17,965 nt of DNA from an uncultured Acidaminococcus sp. (GCA_900314165.1 OMUE01000018.1:1-17965), one strand, 5' to 3'. Positions 1 through 8,637 are shown, counted from the first letter of the stretch. Numbers and translations: made by a program. The notes: generated by a model from the sequence alone, not told the origin.

Positions 1-1
1 G

Positions 2-241
2 TACGGCGTGGTACTGGCCTGCCGGCAGTGCTGCCTGAATCTGGTGGGCACAGACCCTACTGTCCAGATGAGCAGCAACTTTGGCAACAGCCGCCAGGAT
101 GATATCTACGAGCGGAAATACAAGCTGTACGATGCCCAGGTCAAGGATATCGTGAAAGAGCTGACAGAAGCAGATTTCACTGGTGACAGCAAGGAGGGGA
201 GCGGCGCATGGACGAAGACAATCAATATTGCCCGGGCATAA
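2..241 (+). CDS. C-terminal end of a phage neck or head-tail connector protein (partial)
   Basis: The reading frame is open from the left edge of the window and stops with TAA at 239-241, so the start lies outside. Only about 79 residues are visible: a helical stretch with the Cys pair CRQCC, then a charged end with a YERKYKLYDAQ helix. I do not recognise a specific family. Its place two genes before the major tail protein is where siphoviruses carry head-tail connector or tail-completion proteins, so the call rests on gene order. The next gene starts 34 bases before this one ends, which suggests translational coupling within one late operon. Confidence 0.5.
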   Translation, partial: YGVVLACRQCCLNLVGTDPTVQMSSNFGNSRQDDIYERKYKLYDAQVKDIVKELTEADFTGDSKEGSGAWTKTINIARA

Positions 242-624
242 TTGACATCGGTGAAGCAATCTGTGAACTTCTTGCCGAAAACATCAAGGAACTGACGTGG
301 TCTGTAGAAGTGAAAGGGCCTGCTCTTGGCAATAAGCCGGCAGGAACCGTCACTGCAGACCACATTGTCTTTTCCGGCGGTGACAAAGGCGAGGACTTGG
401 GAACCATTACGTTCATCCTGTTCTTCATCGTTCCGGACCAGCGGACGCTGGCCTTGGAAGATATCACGATGAAGGCACGGGAAGTGTTGATTGACCACGC
501 AGATCTGGACGGTATGGTCCAGGACAGCTTCGTCAAAGAAATCAACTATGGCACAGCTCCGGGTATGCGTGGTGCTAATCCCGGTGCTGCTACTATGACC
601 TATGAAGTACAAGCCTGGTTTTAA
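208..624 (+). CDS. Probable tail terminator/completion protein (138 aa)
   Basis: The ATG at 208 has a good Shine-Dalgarno (AAGGAGG at 191-197, 10 bases upstream) and lies inside the end of the preceding gene. The protein is a compact alpha/beta type with no signal peptide or membrane segment. It has an N-terminal helix (IGEAICELLAENI), a beta-rich middle containing ITFILFFIVPD, and a C-terminal beta strand ending in YEVQAWF. That layout and the position directly before the tail tube gene match small tail-terminator or tail-completion proteins, which cap the tube and join tail to head. There is no diagnostic motif, so the role comes from size and synteny. Confidence 0.5.
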   Translation: MDEDNQYCPGIIDIGEAICELLAENIKELTWSVEVKGPALGNKPAGTVTADHIVFSGGDKGEDLGTITFILFFIVPDQRTLALEDITMKAREVLIDHADLDGMVQDSFVKEINYGTAPGMRGANPGAATMTYEVQAWF

Positions 625-637
625 GGAGGAATGAAAC

Positions 638-1156
638 ATGGCTGGTAAAGTAAGAGCAAAGTATGTCTCTGATAGAACGAAACTGGAAGGCAAGTACGTA
701 CTTGTCTACCTGAATTACGGAGAAGCTGCAACGGAAGCAGCTCCTAAATGGGCCCTGATTGGTGGCCAGAAGTCTGGCGACCTGAGCCTGACGGCTGATT
801 CCATTGACGCCAGCGATAAGACAAGCGGCGGCTGGGGTGAAAACTATCCGGGTATCAAAAAATCTGAGCTGAGCGTTGAAGGCAACATTGTGACCAACAA
901 CGAAGCCTATCAAGCTCTGCGGGATGCCTTTATTCAGGGTGAACCGGTAGATATCTGCCGCTACGATACCAAGAACAAGAAAGCTGACCGTAACTGGTAT
1001 TCCATTACCGAACTGAGCGATGAAGCCCCTCATGACGACATCGCTACGTATTCTCTGAAACTGGAAGGTATCGGCGAACCGAAATATTATGATACTCTGA
1101 CTAGCGTAGATGATGTAACCGGCACTACTGCCTCTACCACTACGACTGGCGCATAA
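638..1156 (+). CDS. Major tail (tube) protein, TP901-1-like (172 aa)
   Basis: The ATG at 638 follows AAGGAGGA (624-631) and begins 13 bases after the previous stop. The protein shows the pattern of siphovirus major tail proteins: an N-terminal strand, a 'DLSLTADSIDASDKTSGGW' segment near residues 48-66 resembling the conserved s-id-s-K-s-gW motif of the TP901-1 tail family, and a 'GNIVTNNEAYQALRDAF' helix. The end is Thr/Ala-rich (ASTTTTGA), probably a flexible surface tail. It should polymerise into the non-contractile tube. It lies between the completion gene and the frameshifted chaperones, which is its standard location. Confidence 0.8.
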   Translation: MAGKVRAKYVSDRTKLEGKYVLVYLNYGEAATEAAPKWALIGGQKSGDLSLTADSIDASDKTSGGWGENYPGIKKSELSVEGNIVTNNEAYQALRDAFIQGEPVDICRYDTKNKKADRNWYSITELSDEAPHDDIATYSLKLEGIGEPKYYDTLTSVDDVTGTTASTTTTGA

Positions 1157-1168
1157 GGAGAATGACCC

Positions 1169-1576
1169 ATGGAAGTGACCTACAACAAAGTAACCCGGAT
1201 CGTCTGGATTAAAGGGAAAGAAAAGACCTATAACCTGCGTCTGACCATCAACGGCCTTCAGGAACTGGAAGCGAAAGCCTTTGATGGCCTTTCTTATTTC
1301 GACTTCCAGCAAACTCACAGATCCCTGCCGATGGGTACGATTCTGACAGCTTTCGGCATCATGCTACGTGACGGCAAGGACAAGGAAGCTAAGAACCCGG
1401 CCAAAGTGGTAGAAGATATTGCGCTGCAGGAAGGCCCGCAAGGGCTGGAAATGGCATTCTATACCACGTTGGCTGTCAGCGGCATCCTTGGGCCGAAAGC
1501 CAGCAACAAGATCCTGAAGGAGATGGGTGTGAAGTCTGAAGACCCTGAACCAGAGGAAGAACCAAAAAACGAGTAG
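1169..1576 (+). CDS. Tail assembly chaperone, short form (gpG-like, 135 aa)
   Basis: The ATG at 1169 has a Shine-Dalgarno (AAGGAG at 1155-1160) overlapping the previous stop. The protein is mostly helical with an acidic C-terminus (EDPEPEEEPKNE), like the short tail assembly chaperones encoded between tail tube and tape measure genes in long-tailed phages. The gene ends with a slippery heptamer in the correct register, and the -1 frame is open through to 1929. This short form is therefore the in-frame product and a longer fusion is made by frameshifting. Chaperones of this type bind the tape measure during tube assembly and are absent from finished virions. Confidence 0.82.
   Translation: MEVTYNKVTRIVWIKGKEKTYNLRLTINGLQELEAKAFDGLSYFDFQQTHRSLPMGTILTAFGIMLRDGKDKEAKNPAKVVEDIALQEGPQGLEMAFYTTLAVSGILGPKASNKILKEMGVKSEDPEPEEEPKNE
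1564..1570 (+). other. -1 programmed ribosomal frameshift site (A AAA AAC)
   Basis: The heptamer A AAA AAC is read in the zero frame as cc[A] [AAA] [AAC], exactly the X XXY YYZ register needed for tandem slippage. The zero frame ends two codons later (GAG TAG). After a -1 shift the next codon is CGA at 1570, and no stop occurs until 1927-1929. A purine-rich GAGGA at 1553-1557 lies a few bases upstream and could act as an internal stimulatory Shine-Dalgarno. A small hairpin is possible around 1587-1604. Both stimulators are weak guesses; the heptamer and frame continuity are directly visible. Confidence 0.85.
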
Positions 1577-1929
1577 AAGGAGAATCAAAGTCCTGGGACT
1601 CTTTCAGTGAGTACCTGGACCTGATTCTTCCTATCTGCTATGGGGAACTGTGTATGACGGGTGACGAGATTGGGGAGGTCACTCCGTGGGAAATCCAGAT
1701 GCGAATCAATGGGTACAATGCCAGGATGAAGGGGAAGCGGGTCTTCACCGCCTCCTTTATCACGGCACCCCTTATCAATTCAGGATACAGGTCTCCGAAA
1801 CGGCCTGTGACTCCTGCCAAATTACTCCCTGACGACTTCAGGCAGCAGACCACTGAAGAAGAACATGAAGAGCTGATTGCCCTGATGAAGGCAGAGGAAG
1901 AAAGGAGGAGACAACTGAAACATGAGTGA
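1570..1929 (+). CDS. Frameshift extension of the tail assembly chaperone (gpGT-like long form)
   Basis: This is the -1 frame portion of a fusion that starts at 1169, shifts at 1564-1570 and ends with TGA at 1927-1929. The fusion would be about 253 residues, roughly 134 from the short form and 119 from this frame. The frame is open straight from the slippery site. An ATG at 1654 exists but has no convincing Shine-Dalgarno, so independent translation is less likely. The extension is charged and helical, with EEEHEELIALMKAEEERRR near the end. The T-type domain is thought to recruit the tape measure protein, whose gene begins 8 bases before this stop. Confidence 0.8.
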   Translation, partial: RVEGESKSWDSFSEYLDLILPICYGELCMTGDEIGEVTPWEIQMRINGYNARMKGKRVFTASFITAPLINSGYRSPKRPVTPAKLLPDDFRQQTTEEEHEELIALMKAEEERRRQLKHE

Positions 1930-4900
1930 CCAACAAACAGTAACAATCACGTTTGAAGCCGATGATGCCGGCGTGATGCGGGCTATAAAATCTGTCAGCT
2001 CTGCGATTGATGACCTTGGCAAAAAGAAGGTCAGCAGTGACCCGACAAAACCAATCCAAGATGGAGTTAAAAAGACCGAAAGCGATGTCAAAGGACTATC
2101 CGGTGTCCTGGGTAAAGTCCGTAACATTGTAAAACGAGCCTTTGAAAATCATACCAAGCCTTTGGATGACGGCGTCAAACAGACAAAGAACGATGTCAAT
2201 GCGCTGTCCAGTGCTATTTCTAAGGTTCGGAATACGATTGCTGCAGCCTTTGCAGTCAGCAAGATTGTGGACTTTGGTAAGGCTGCTCTGAGCGCTTCCG
2301 CGAATATGGAAGTGTTCAAGAAAGGCCTGTCCTTCACTCTCGGTTCTACAGAAGAAGCCAATAAGCTGATTGCTTCCATCCAGAAGATCGGTGAAGAATC
2401 TGCTTATGATACGACCCAACTGATGCCCTTGGCACGGCAGTGGGTGAATATTGGTGAAACGGCTGATGGTGCAACCCAGAAGATGGCTAAAATCGTAGAC
2501 CTGGGTTCTGCTTTCGGTATGCAGACGGAACAGATCCAGGCGGCTAACCTTGCCCTGACCCAGATGAGCATGGCCGGTAAGATCGGTGCCCAGGATATGA
2601 TGCAGCTCATCAATGCTGGTGTTCCTGCCTGGCAGCTGCTGGCTGATAAGATGGGCCTGTCTGTGGCTGAAGTCAGAGACTTGTCTCAAGCTGGTCAGCT
2701 TGGTGAAGAAACCATAGATACTCTGTGGGATGCCATTACGGAGAAGACCCAGGGTGTTTCTAAGAGTCTGGCAGAAACTACGATGGCCCGCTTCTCCAAC
2801 ATGCAGGAATCTATTACGAACAGCATGTCGGCTATTGGCGATATCCTGATTCAAGGCTTCGACATTAATGGAATCCTGGATGACCTTGGGGAACTGACTG
2901 CCGGTGCAAAGCAGCATTTCCAGAATATCAGAGATAATGCCAAGACCATCGGCGTTCGTCAGGCTATCTTGGACGAGCTTACAGGCATCAATCCGGAATG
3001 GGGTGAGATGGCTGGGAAAGCGCTTGAAGCTTTTGACAGCATTAAGGCAACCATTACGGAGAATCTGCCGTTGATTCAGCAGTTAGCTGTAGCTATAGGC
3101 GGTGCTGGACTAGGAGCTGCACTCTATTCCATGGGTGCGGCTGCCAAGGCTGCTTGGGCAGCGTTTACATTTAATCCTGTTTTAGCAGGCATTATGGCAT
3201 TGATTGCCGTCATCGCTTTGGTAGCTTATAACTGGGATACTATCAAGAAAGCCGCTCAGGCCGCTTTGGATGCCGTGAATGCTAAAGTGACGGAAGTCAC
3301 TACGGCCATCAGCAATGCATTCAATGCTGTGGTATCCTGGCTGGATACCAACGTCTGGACGCCTATCAAAAATGCGGTGACTACAGTCATCAATTTCATC
3401 GTAGGAGCGTTTACTGCCTGGGTACAAGCCAACCTGGCCGTATGGAAAGGGTTGTATGACGGCATTGTTGCCATCGTATCTCCTCTGGCAGACTGGTTTA
3501 ATACGAATGTATGGCAGCCTATCAGCCAGTTTGCTTCTGCGGCCTGGGATGCCATTGTAGAGGTCTGGAACCCTGTCAGTGACTGGTTTTCTGCTACGGT
3601 ATGGACACCGCTTAGTGAATTCGCTTCCAGTGTCTGGGATGCCATTTGCCAGGTTGCAGCGTCTGCCTGGGAGGGTATTGTAGCAGCCTGGAATGCTGCT
3701 GGCGACTGGTTCGACTCTACGGTTTGGCAACCTATCAAGACGGCTGTAGAGGAATGCAAGACGGCTATAAGCGATGCATTCCAGGGCGCCTATGATACAG
3801 TAACCGGTATCTTCGGCAAACTGGCAAACTGGTTCGACACGAATGTAGTGCAGCCAATCAAGCAGAAGTTCAGCTCTCTGACATCTTTAGGTTCTTCCAT
3901 CACTGGTCTTAGCGTAACGGCATCCAGTGGTGGTGGCACAGGGCCTATGGCTAAAGGCGGTGTCGTAGGTGGCCGTATTCCGATGCTGGCTAATGGCGGC
4001 GTTCCTCAAAGAGGTACTAACGCTATTATAGGTGAAGCTGGCCCTGAAGCTGTCATTCCGTTGAAGAATCGGATATTGGGCCATATTGGTGAAGCACAGG
4101 CAAAAGCATCCGGCAATTCTGGACAGGGCAACGGCAATAGAACTATCCAGATTGAGAACTTCTTAGAATCTGCATACCAGCGTGGTGCAAGTGGTAAAAA
4201 AGGCGATGCCTTGAGCTATAGCAAATCACTTGCAAAACTCGGCGATGATAAAGAAGCATCCGCCTACTTGAAAGTCCTCAATGAAGCTGCCGAAAAACTT
4301 CAGAAGCTTGGTGAACTGCAACGTAATTACGATGCGGCTCTTGCCAAAGCGAAAGAAACGGTAGACGGTTTTAATGAATCTGGCAAAGCTACTCTGGAAT
4401 ACCAGGATAAGCTGGCAGCTAATGAGAAGAAAGTTGCTGACATCCAGAAGCGTATTGAAGCTGGAAAGGGTCAGGAAGGTGATTCCGACCGGATTGCAAG
4501 GCTTCAGCAGGAACACGCCCAGATTATTCAGGACTACCAGAAACGGAAAACGGAAGCTGAAGCTATTTTCCAAGACCTCAAAGATAATGAAGTAAGGATT
4601 CATCAGCAAGCCGAAGAAGTAAAGGCGAACATTTCTGAAGGAGCTATAGACAAGTACTATAGCCATGAAACCGAGCTTGCCAATGCCCAGCAGGAAGCCA
4701 AGAAAGCCATGAATGCCACGGAGTTGGAGGATTTCATGGCTATGATGACTGCCAAGGATGAGATGTACAACCAGAGTTATGCTCAGATCCTTGCCAATGA
4801 GGAACTGCTGAACCAACAGCGTCAGGTATGGTATGAGGAACTCATGCTGGCCTCTTCTACGTGGGGCGAATACATGCAGACTTTGCTGACCAACATGGCT

Positions 4901-5632
4901 GTGCAGATTCAGGATGGCATTGCTTCTGGTATTGCCCAGTGTATTGTGGAGGGCAAGAAGTTCAGTCAGGTCATGCAGGACCTTGGCAAGACTCTGATGA
5001 AAGAGCTGATTCAGAAAGTCATCCAAAAACTGATTGCTGGTATCCTTACTTCCATCGGACTTGGCAACAATGCTCACAAGATGGAGCTGAAGAATACGGC
5101 ATCTGAAACGGCGGCACAATCTGCTAAAGGCAGTGTCCTTGCCGCTAATGCGACTACCGCTCTTATTGCCGCTATGCCTCATTCTGCAGGAGCGGCCGCT
5201 GGAATTGTTTCTGGCGCTATGTCTGCCGCCGCAGGTGCAGCTGCTACAATCGGAAAAGCGGCTATGGCCTCTATTGCGGCTGTTGGCTCTAGTGATGCTG
5301 GTGGAAGTTCTGACAAGGCAGGTGGAAACAATGGAATCTGGAGCAAAGAATCCAATGATATTTGGCAATCTTCCAAGCTGAAACCATTTGCTAAAGGCGG
5401 CGTTGTCACAGGCCCGACTGCGGCTCTTATTGGCGAAGGGCGGTATGATGAAGCTATCCTGCCTCTGAAACCTTCCCTGATGGAAAAGCTGTTCGGCGTA
5501 GGTGATGACAACCGCCAGAGCACGGTGGTAGCCACTCAGAACATCTACGGTGACATCAATACCAGAGATGATGAAGATGACATGATGAATGGCTTCAATG
5601 ATGCGATTCTGGCCGGATTGAGAGGTGCATGA
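1922..5632 (+). CDS. Tape measure protein (1236 aa)
   Basis: The ATG at 1922 has GGAGGAG upstream (about 1904-1910) and overlaps the chaperone stop. The protein sets tail length and is packed inside the tube. The N-terminal third resembles tape-measure N-terminal domains (MEVFKKGLSFTLGSTEEA near 130-150; GAQDMMQLINAGVPAWQLL near 222-240). A hydrophobic segment sits near residues 385-440. Five copies of a (D/N)WFxTxVWxPI motif then run from about 472 to 646. The protein has two KGGVV...GE...PLK modules, one near 676-712 and one near 1156-1182, separated by a long Lys/Glu/Gln-rich coiled coil and an Ala/Gly-rich segment. That module is common near tape-measure C-termini, so two copies suggest an ancestral fusion or duplication. 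Confidence 0.92.
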   Translation: MSDQQTVTITFEADDAGVMRAIKSVSSAIDDLGKKKVSSDPTKPIQDGVKKTESDVKGLSGVLGKVRNIVKRAFENHTKPLDDGVKQTKNDVNALSSAISKVRNTIAAAFAVSKIVDFGKAALSASANMEVFKKGLSFTLGSTEEANKLIASIQKIGEESAYDTTQLMPLARQWVNIGETADGATQKMAKIVDLGSAFGMQTEQIQAANLALTQMSMAGKIGAQDMMQLINAGVPAWQLLADKMGLSVAEVRDLSQAGQLGEETIDTLWDAITEKTQGVSKSLAETTMARFSNMQESITNSMSAIGDILIQGFDINGILDDLGELTAGAKQHFQNIRDNAKTIGVRQAILDELTGINPEWGEMAGKALEAFDSIKATITENLPLIQQLAVAIGGAGLGAALYSMGAAAKAAWAAFTFNPVLAGIMALIAVIALVAYNWDTIKKAAQAALDAVNAKVTEVTTAISNAFNAVVSWLDTNVWTPIKNAVTTVINFIVGAFTAWVQANLAVWKGLYDGIVAIVSPLADWFNTNVWQPISQFASAAWDAIVEVWNPVSDWFSATVWTPLSEFASSVWDAICQVAASAWEGIVAAWNAAGDWFDSTVWQPIKTAVEECKTAISDAFQGAYDTVTGIFGKLANWFDTNVVQPIKQKFSSLTSLGSSITGLSVTASSGGGTGPMAKGGVVGGRIPMLANGGVPQRGTNAIIGEAGPEAVIPLKNRILGHIGEAQAKASGNSGQGNGNRTIQIENFLESAYQRGASGKKGDALSYSKSLAKLGDDKEASAYLKVLNEAAEKLQKLGELQRNYDAALAKAKETVDGFNESGKATLEYQDKLAANEKKVADIQKRIEAGKGQEGDSDRIARLQQEHAQIIQDYQKRKTEAEAIFQDLKDNEVRIHQQAEEVKANISEGAIDKYYSHETELANAQQEAKKAMNATELEDFMAMMTAKDEMYNQSYAQILANEELLNQQRQVWYEELMLASSTWGEYMQTLLTNMAVQIQDGIASGIAQCIVEGKKFSQVMQDLGKTLMKELIQKVIQKLIAGILTSIGLGNNAHKMELKNTASETAAQSAKGSVLAANATTALIAAMPHSAGAAAGIVSGAMSAAAGAAATIGKAAMASIAAVGSSDAGGSSDKAGGNNGIWSKESNDIWQSSKLKPFAKGGVVTGPTAALIGEGRYDEAILPLKPSLMEKLFGVGDDNRQSTVVATQNIYGDINTRDDEDDMMNGFNDAILAGLRGA
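3335..3859 (+). repeat. Five-copy Trp-rich repeat in the tape measure protein
   Basis: The motif appears as SWLDTNVWTPI (residue 472), DWFNTNVWQPI (524), DWFSATVWTPL (554), DWFDSTVWQPI (595) and NWFDTNVVQPI (636). Spacings are 52, 30, 41 and 41 residues, with extra Trp residues (AWDAI, VWDAI, AWEGI) between copies. Regular aromatic repeats are typical of tape measure proteins and may match stacked rings of the tube. Nucleotide conservation is low, so this is an old protein-level repeat. Confidence 0.85.
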
Positions 5633-6426
5633 TGCCTCAACTAGCAAAGAAAGTTCAAAAAGACAGCAAACTGAAGATCGTAACCAGCGCCGGTACGGAG
5701 TATTCCCTGCCGGCGCTTTGGTCTTTGTCTGATGCAGGCAGTTACAAGTTCCGGAACAAGCTGGAAGATAAAGCGTTCTCTCATGGTGGCAACATGGTGG
5801 GAGATGGCCGGATCAGTGGCAGGACCATCAAGGTGGAATTCAATCTGAAGGGTGCTACTGAACAGGACCATGATTATGCTTTGAATACTGCTTACACCTA
5901 TTTCTGCCAGACGGACTACGAACTCTACGTAGGCCGTTCTGACCGTAAATTCCGTGTGGCTGGTGTCTCTCAGATATCTCACAAATACCAGAAAGGCTAC
6001 AAGCAACGGTGGAGTAATATTACGGTAAGTCTGCTATTGGCAGACCCGTTCCGCTATGAGGGCAGGCCTACGGTAGTAACCAGAGTTTTCCCTGCCGGAG
6101 TGGATAACGCTGAAATCTACGTGGACAATCTGGGGAGCGTGGATACACCTCTGACGTTCCGCTTCATTCCTAAGAAAGCCATGTCCAAGATTCACATCTT
6201 CCATGTACAGGCAAGAGAAGAATTCAATCTGTCCGATGCCCTGCTGATTGCTCCTGCAACGGCTACAGTGAACGGCGAGAATGGTACGGTATGGAGAGAT
6301 AAGGCCAACAGTATCAACACGTTCAGCGGCCAGTTCCTGCACGTCAAGCCGGGCAAGAACCTGTTCTACTATACTGGCGGCGCTGGTACAGTAGAAATCA
6401 GCTTTACGAATAGGTGGTTCGTATGA
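5629..6426 (+). CDS. Distal tail protein (Dit-like, 265 aa)
   Basis: The start at 5629 overlaps the tape measure stop as ATGA; a second ATG follows at 5632. Directly after the tape measure is the standard place for the Dit ring protein that joins the tube to the adsorption apparatus. The sequence fits siphovirus distal-tail proteins. It has an N-terminal beta domain (about 1-145) with GDGRISGRTIKVEFNLKG and a SLLLADPFRYEG segment near 135-146, where these proteins switch to a galectin-like C-terminal domain. The C-terminal part is beta-rich and ends in EISFTNRWFV. No signal peptide or membrane segment is present. Confidence 0.72.
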   Translation: MMPQLAKKVQKDSKLKIVTSAGTEYSLPALWSLSDAGSYKFRNKLEDKAFSHGGNMVGDGRISGRTIKVEFNLKGATEQDHDYALNTAYTYFCQTDYELYVGRSDRKFRVAGVSQISHKYQKGYKQRWSNITVSLLLADPFRYEGRPTVVTRVFPAGVDNAEIYVDNLGSVDTPLTFRFIPKKAMSKIHIFHVQAREEFNLSDALLIAPATATVNGENGTVWRDKANSINTFSGQFLHVKPGKNLFYYTGGAGTVEISFTNRWFV

Positions 6427-7652
6427 GTACGATTTTTGGTAGAAGCCTATTTGGTCAGCTGATTTACGCCGGCAAAGATAACAGGGGCAGAGGCGATGTC
6501 GATACTTCAACCCCTGATTATTACGCCGGACAGTTTACTGTGATTGCTTATTCCAAAGACGGTACAAAAACGGCATACTTTGGCTCTGGTTCGGAAAAGA
6601 ACGCTCTGAGTAAGATGACGTTCGAGATTGGAGAAACGGGCTGTGGCAACTGTGAGCTGACGTTTCATGAACTTCCCAGCAATGCCGAGCTGAACTATAT
6701 GCAGCGTATCGATATCCACCTGTTCGGCGATCGTGAGCCGTGGTATTCCGGCTACATCATCAACAGGCCGGTTGCAGGTACTACAGACACGTCTTACACG
6801 TTCAAAGGTTATGGGTACTACAACCAGTTATCGTCCTACCTGATTTTCAAAACCTACGAGAACATGGACCCCGGCGATATCGTCAGAGATATTGCCCAGG
6901 AAGCAGAAAAACATCTGGATATTGTCTTCAGCGATATCAAGATTGAGAAAGCTGGATATACCTGTACGAAGCTGGTCTTTGACGGTGTTACCATCAAGGA
7001 TGCTCTGAAGACCCTTTCTGAGTTCGCTACGGACTTCGTATATGGCGTGGATGAACGCCGAAATATCTACTTCAAGCCTCGTGTAAGAGTCATCAACGAA
7101 CAGGCACGCCTTACCGTAAGTAAGCACATTACCAGCTACAGTCCTCAATGGGATGTGGATAAGGTAGTGAACTGGGTTCGGACAAAAGGCGGCAATGTGG
7201 ATGATAACGGCGAACAATGGCTGTGTACAGCACAGGACGCTTCCAGTATCCAGACCTACGGCTATCGGATGAAAGTGCTTACTTTGCCCTCTGCCTACAG
7301 TGTGGCCGATGCCCAGCGGTACAGTGATAATTATATCGCCCAGTACAAAGACCCCATCAAGTCTGCAACGGTAAAAGGCGTGAACCTTGAATATCCGCTT
7401 GTTGACGGGTCTTTCAACGTGCGTCACATGACCACAGAAGGTATGGCAGAAATCAGGACGCTGTCCGGGGAAACCCATGAATATCCGATTACGAAACTGA
7501 AATATACCATATCTCCTGATAAGGGAATCAGCTGTGACATGACGTTAGGCGAACCGCCATTCACTGTAGATAAGTATCTGTCTGATGTAGAACGTAATGC
7601 AAAGAATTTGGAACAATCTCAGGCTACAGCAATCAAGCAACTTAAAGGGTAG
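6423..7652 (+). CDS. Tail hub protein (Tal-like, 409 aa)
   Basis: I choose the ATG at 6423 because it overlaps the previous stop as ATGA, as in the gene before; a GTG at 6414 is the alternative. The protein resembles the N-terminal hub domain of siphovirus tail-associated proteins (gp27-like fold). It has an early beta barrel with YSGYIINRPVAGT, a GDIVRDIAQEAEKH helix near 150, and a KLVFDGVTIKDALKTLSEF segment typical of these hubs. At about 409 residues it ends after the hub. No peptidase or lysozyme domain is visible, so any wall-degrading activity must come from elsewhere. It should close the tail tube and organise the fibres. Confidence 0.7.
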   Translation: MSTIFGRSLFGQLIYAGKDNRGRGDVDTSTPDYYAGQFTVIAYSKDGTKTAYFGSGSEKNALSKMTFEIGETGCGNCELTFHELPSNAELNYMQRIDIHLFGDREPWYSGYIINRPVAGTTDTSYTFKGYGYYNQLSSYLIFKTYENMDPGDIVRDIAQEAEKHLDIVFSDIKIEKAGYTCTKLVFDGVTIKDALKTLSEFATDFVYGVDERRNIYFKPRVRVINEQARLTVSKHITSYSPQWDVDKVVNWVRTKGGNVDDNGEQWLCTAQDASSIQTYGYRMKVLTLPSAYSVADAQRYSDNYIAQYKDPIKSATVKGVNLEYPLVDGSFNVRHMTTEGMAEIRTLSGETHEYPITKLKYTISPDKGISCDMTLGEPPFTVDKYLSDVERNAKNLEQSQATAIKQLKG

Positions 7653-7665
7653 GAGGTGAGAACAG

Positions 7666-8298
7666 ATGATATATGATTATCGATATAATCCGTGGGAAGA
7701 TGTGCTGGAAATCCACAATATCAGCGGAGAACGCCACACTATTCCCACGTCCAGCCCGTATACGATTCGGCTGAATGAAGTCCCTCAGAAGACGGACCCG
7801 ACTTCCTTGACCGTGGTTGTCAATGGCCAGGCATTCACGGAAGTTGCCGCTACGCCGGAACAGGGGCAGTTCTTCCCAGATTACCGGGCTGATGTAAGCG
7901 GAGATGCTAACTGGAATCGTGGCAGCCTGCTGTTCAATGCGGCAGATGCCGGTAAGACCGTTGTGGTGTCCTACAGGGGTATGGGTACGCTGATTGACGC
8001 CCGGCTTCAGGATATGCTGCAAATCCCTTTTTCCAGCTCCCAGGTGTCAGAACGACACATTCTGGTAAATGACCTTCCTTCTTATGACTGGGCCTATGAA
8101 TCCAACACAAAAGGAAATAAGACAGAGACTGGCTATAGGTACCATATGTACCAGCATAGAGGGATTCCTGCCGGAACCTATTCGCTCAGAGAAATATTGC
8201 AGAAACTAATCAATATGTCCCATACGCAGAACTATGCGAAAGAAATCTACTACTACAACTGCAACTGCGACTGCAGTGATGATTCGGGAGGGGCATAA
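7666..8298 (+). CDS. Baseplate-region protein with C-terminal CxCxC tail (210 aa)
   Basis: The ATG at 7666 follows AGGAGGTGAG (7651-7660), a near-perfect Shine-Dalgarno overlapping the previous stop. The body is beta-rich, with SLTVVVNGQAFTEV and KTVVVSYRGMGTLIDA, the latter resembling short phage tail proteins found after the hub. The last 20 residues differ: YYYN then C199, C201 and C203 in a CxCxC arrangement, followed by SDDSGGA. This Asn/Cys/Asp tail echoes the end of the Cys-rich protein at 11150-11446, which also finishes with CSDD. It may be a modification substrate or a metal/disulfide site. The function is unknown beyond virion assembly context. Confidence 0.6.
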   Translation: MIYDYRYNPWEDVLEIHNISGERHTIPTSSPYTIRLNEVPQKTDPTSLTVVVNGQAFTEVAATPEQGQFFPDYRADVSGDANWNRGSLLFNAADAGKTVVVSYRGMGTLIDARLQDMLQIPFSSSQVSERHILVNDLPSYDWAYESNTKGNKTETGYRYHMYQHRGIPAGTYSLREILQKLINMSHTQNYAKEIYYYNCNCDCSDDSGGA

Positions 8299-8301
8299 TC
8301 C

Positions 8302-8637
8302 ATGATAACGATAGACGAAAACTTGAACGTGGAGGTGTCCCAATACGACACCTTCGCCATCCGTTTCAACTTTAAAAATTATACGCTGGATGCCGATGAC
8401 AAGGTCGTGTTCAGTATCAAGGGAACAACCAACTCCAACGAAGTGGTCTATGAGGATAACTTCTACAACGCAGGGGAATCCTACGTGGATGTAGCCGTTC
8501 CTAAAGGTGCCCTAGATAATTTACAACCTGGTACCTACGTATATGACCTTGCCGTTATGAATAGCAGGACGAACAAAATCCTGACCTGCTTCTTTACAGC
8601 CAGCTTCATTATCAGAGGGGTGGCGCACAATGTCTAG
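8302..8637 (+). CDS. Small baseplate/fibre adaptor protein (111 aa)
   Basis: The ATG at 8302 is preceded by GGGAGGGG overlapping the end of the previous gene. The protein is a single beta-sandwich-like unit: VSQYDTFAIRFNFKNY, then DKVVFSIKGT, then GTYVYDLAVMNSRTNKI. This resembles the N-terminal domain of BppU-type baseplate proteins, which sits between the hub and the receptor-binding fibre. It lacks the long C-terminal part of BppU. The next gene starts 8 bases before its stop, so adaptor and fibre are probably translated together. The family assignment is by pattern only. Confidence 0.55.
   Translation: MITIDENLNVEVSQYDTFAIRFNFKNYTLDADDKVVFSIKGTTNSNEVVYEDNFYNAGESYVDVAVPKGALDNLQPGTYVYDLAVMNSRTNKILTCFFTASFIIRGVAHNV

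Noticed and set aside
593..1318. Minus-strand open frame (241 aa) opposite the tail tube gene
   Set aside because: It spans the ends of three good plus-strand genes and their start sites, and shows no recognisable protein pattern.
4226..5647. Long minus-strand open frame (473 aa) opposite the tape measure
   Set aside because: It lies fully antisense to a convincing tape measure protein, has no Shine-Dalgarno or family motif, and its composition is what the complement of this gene would give.
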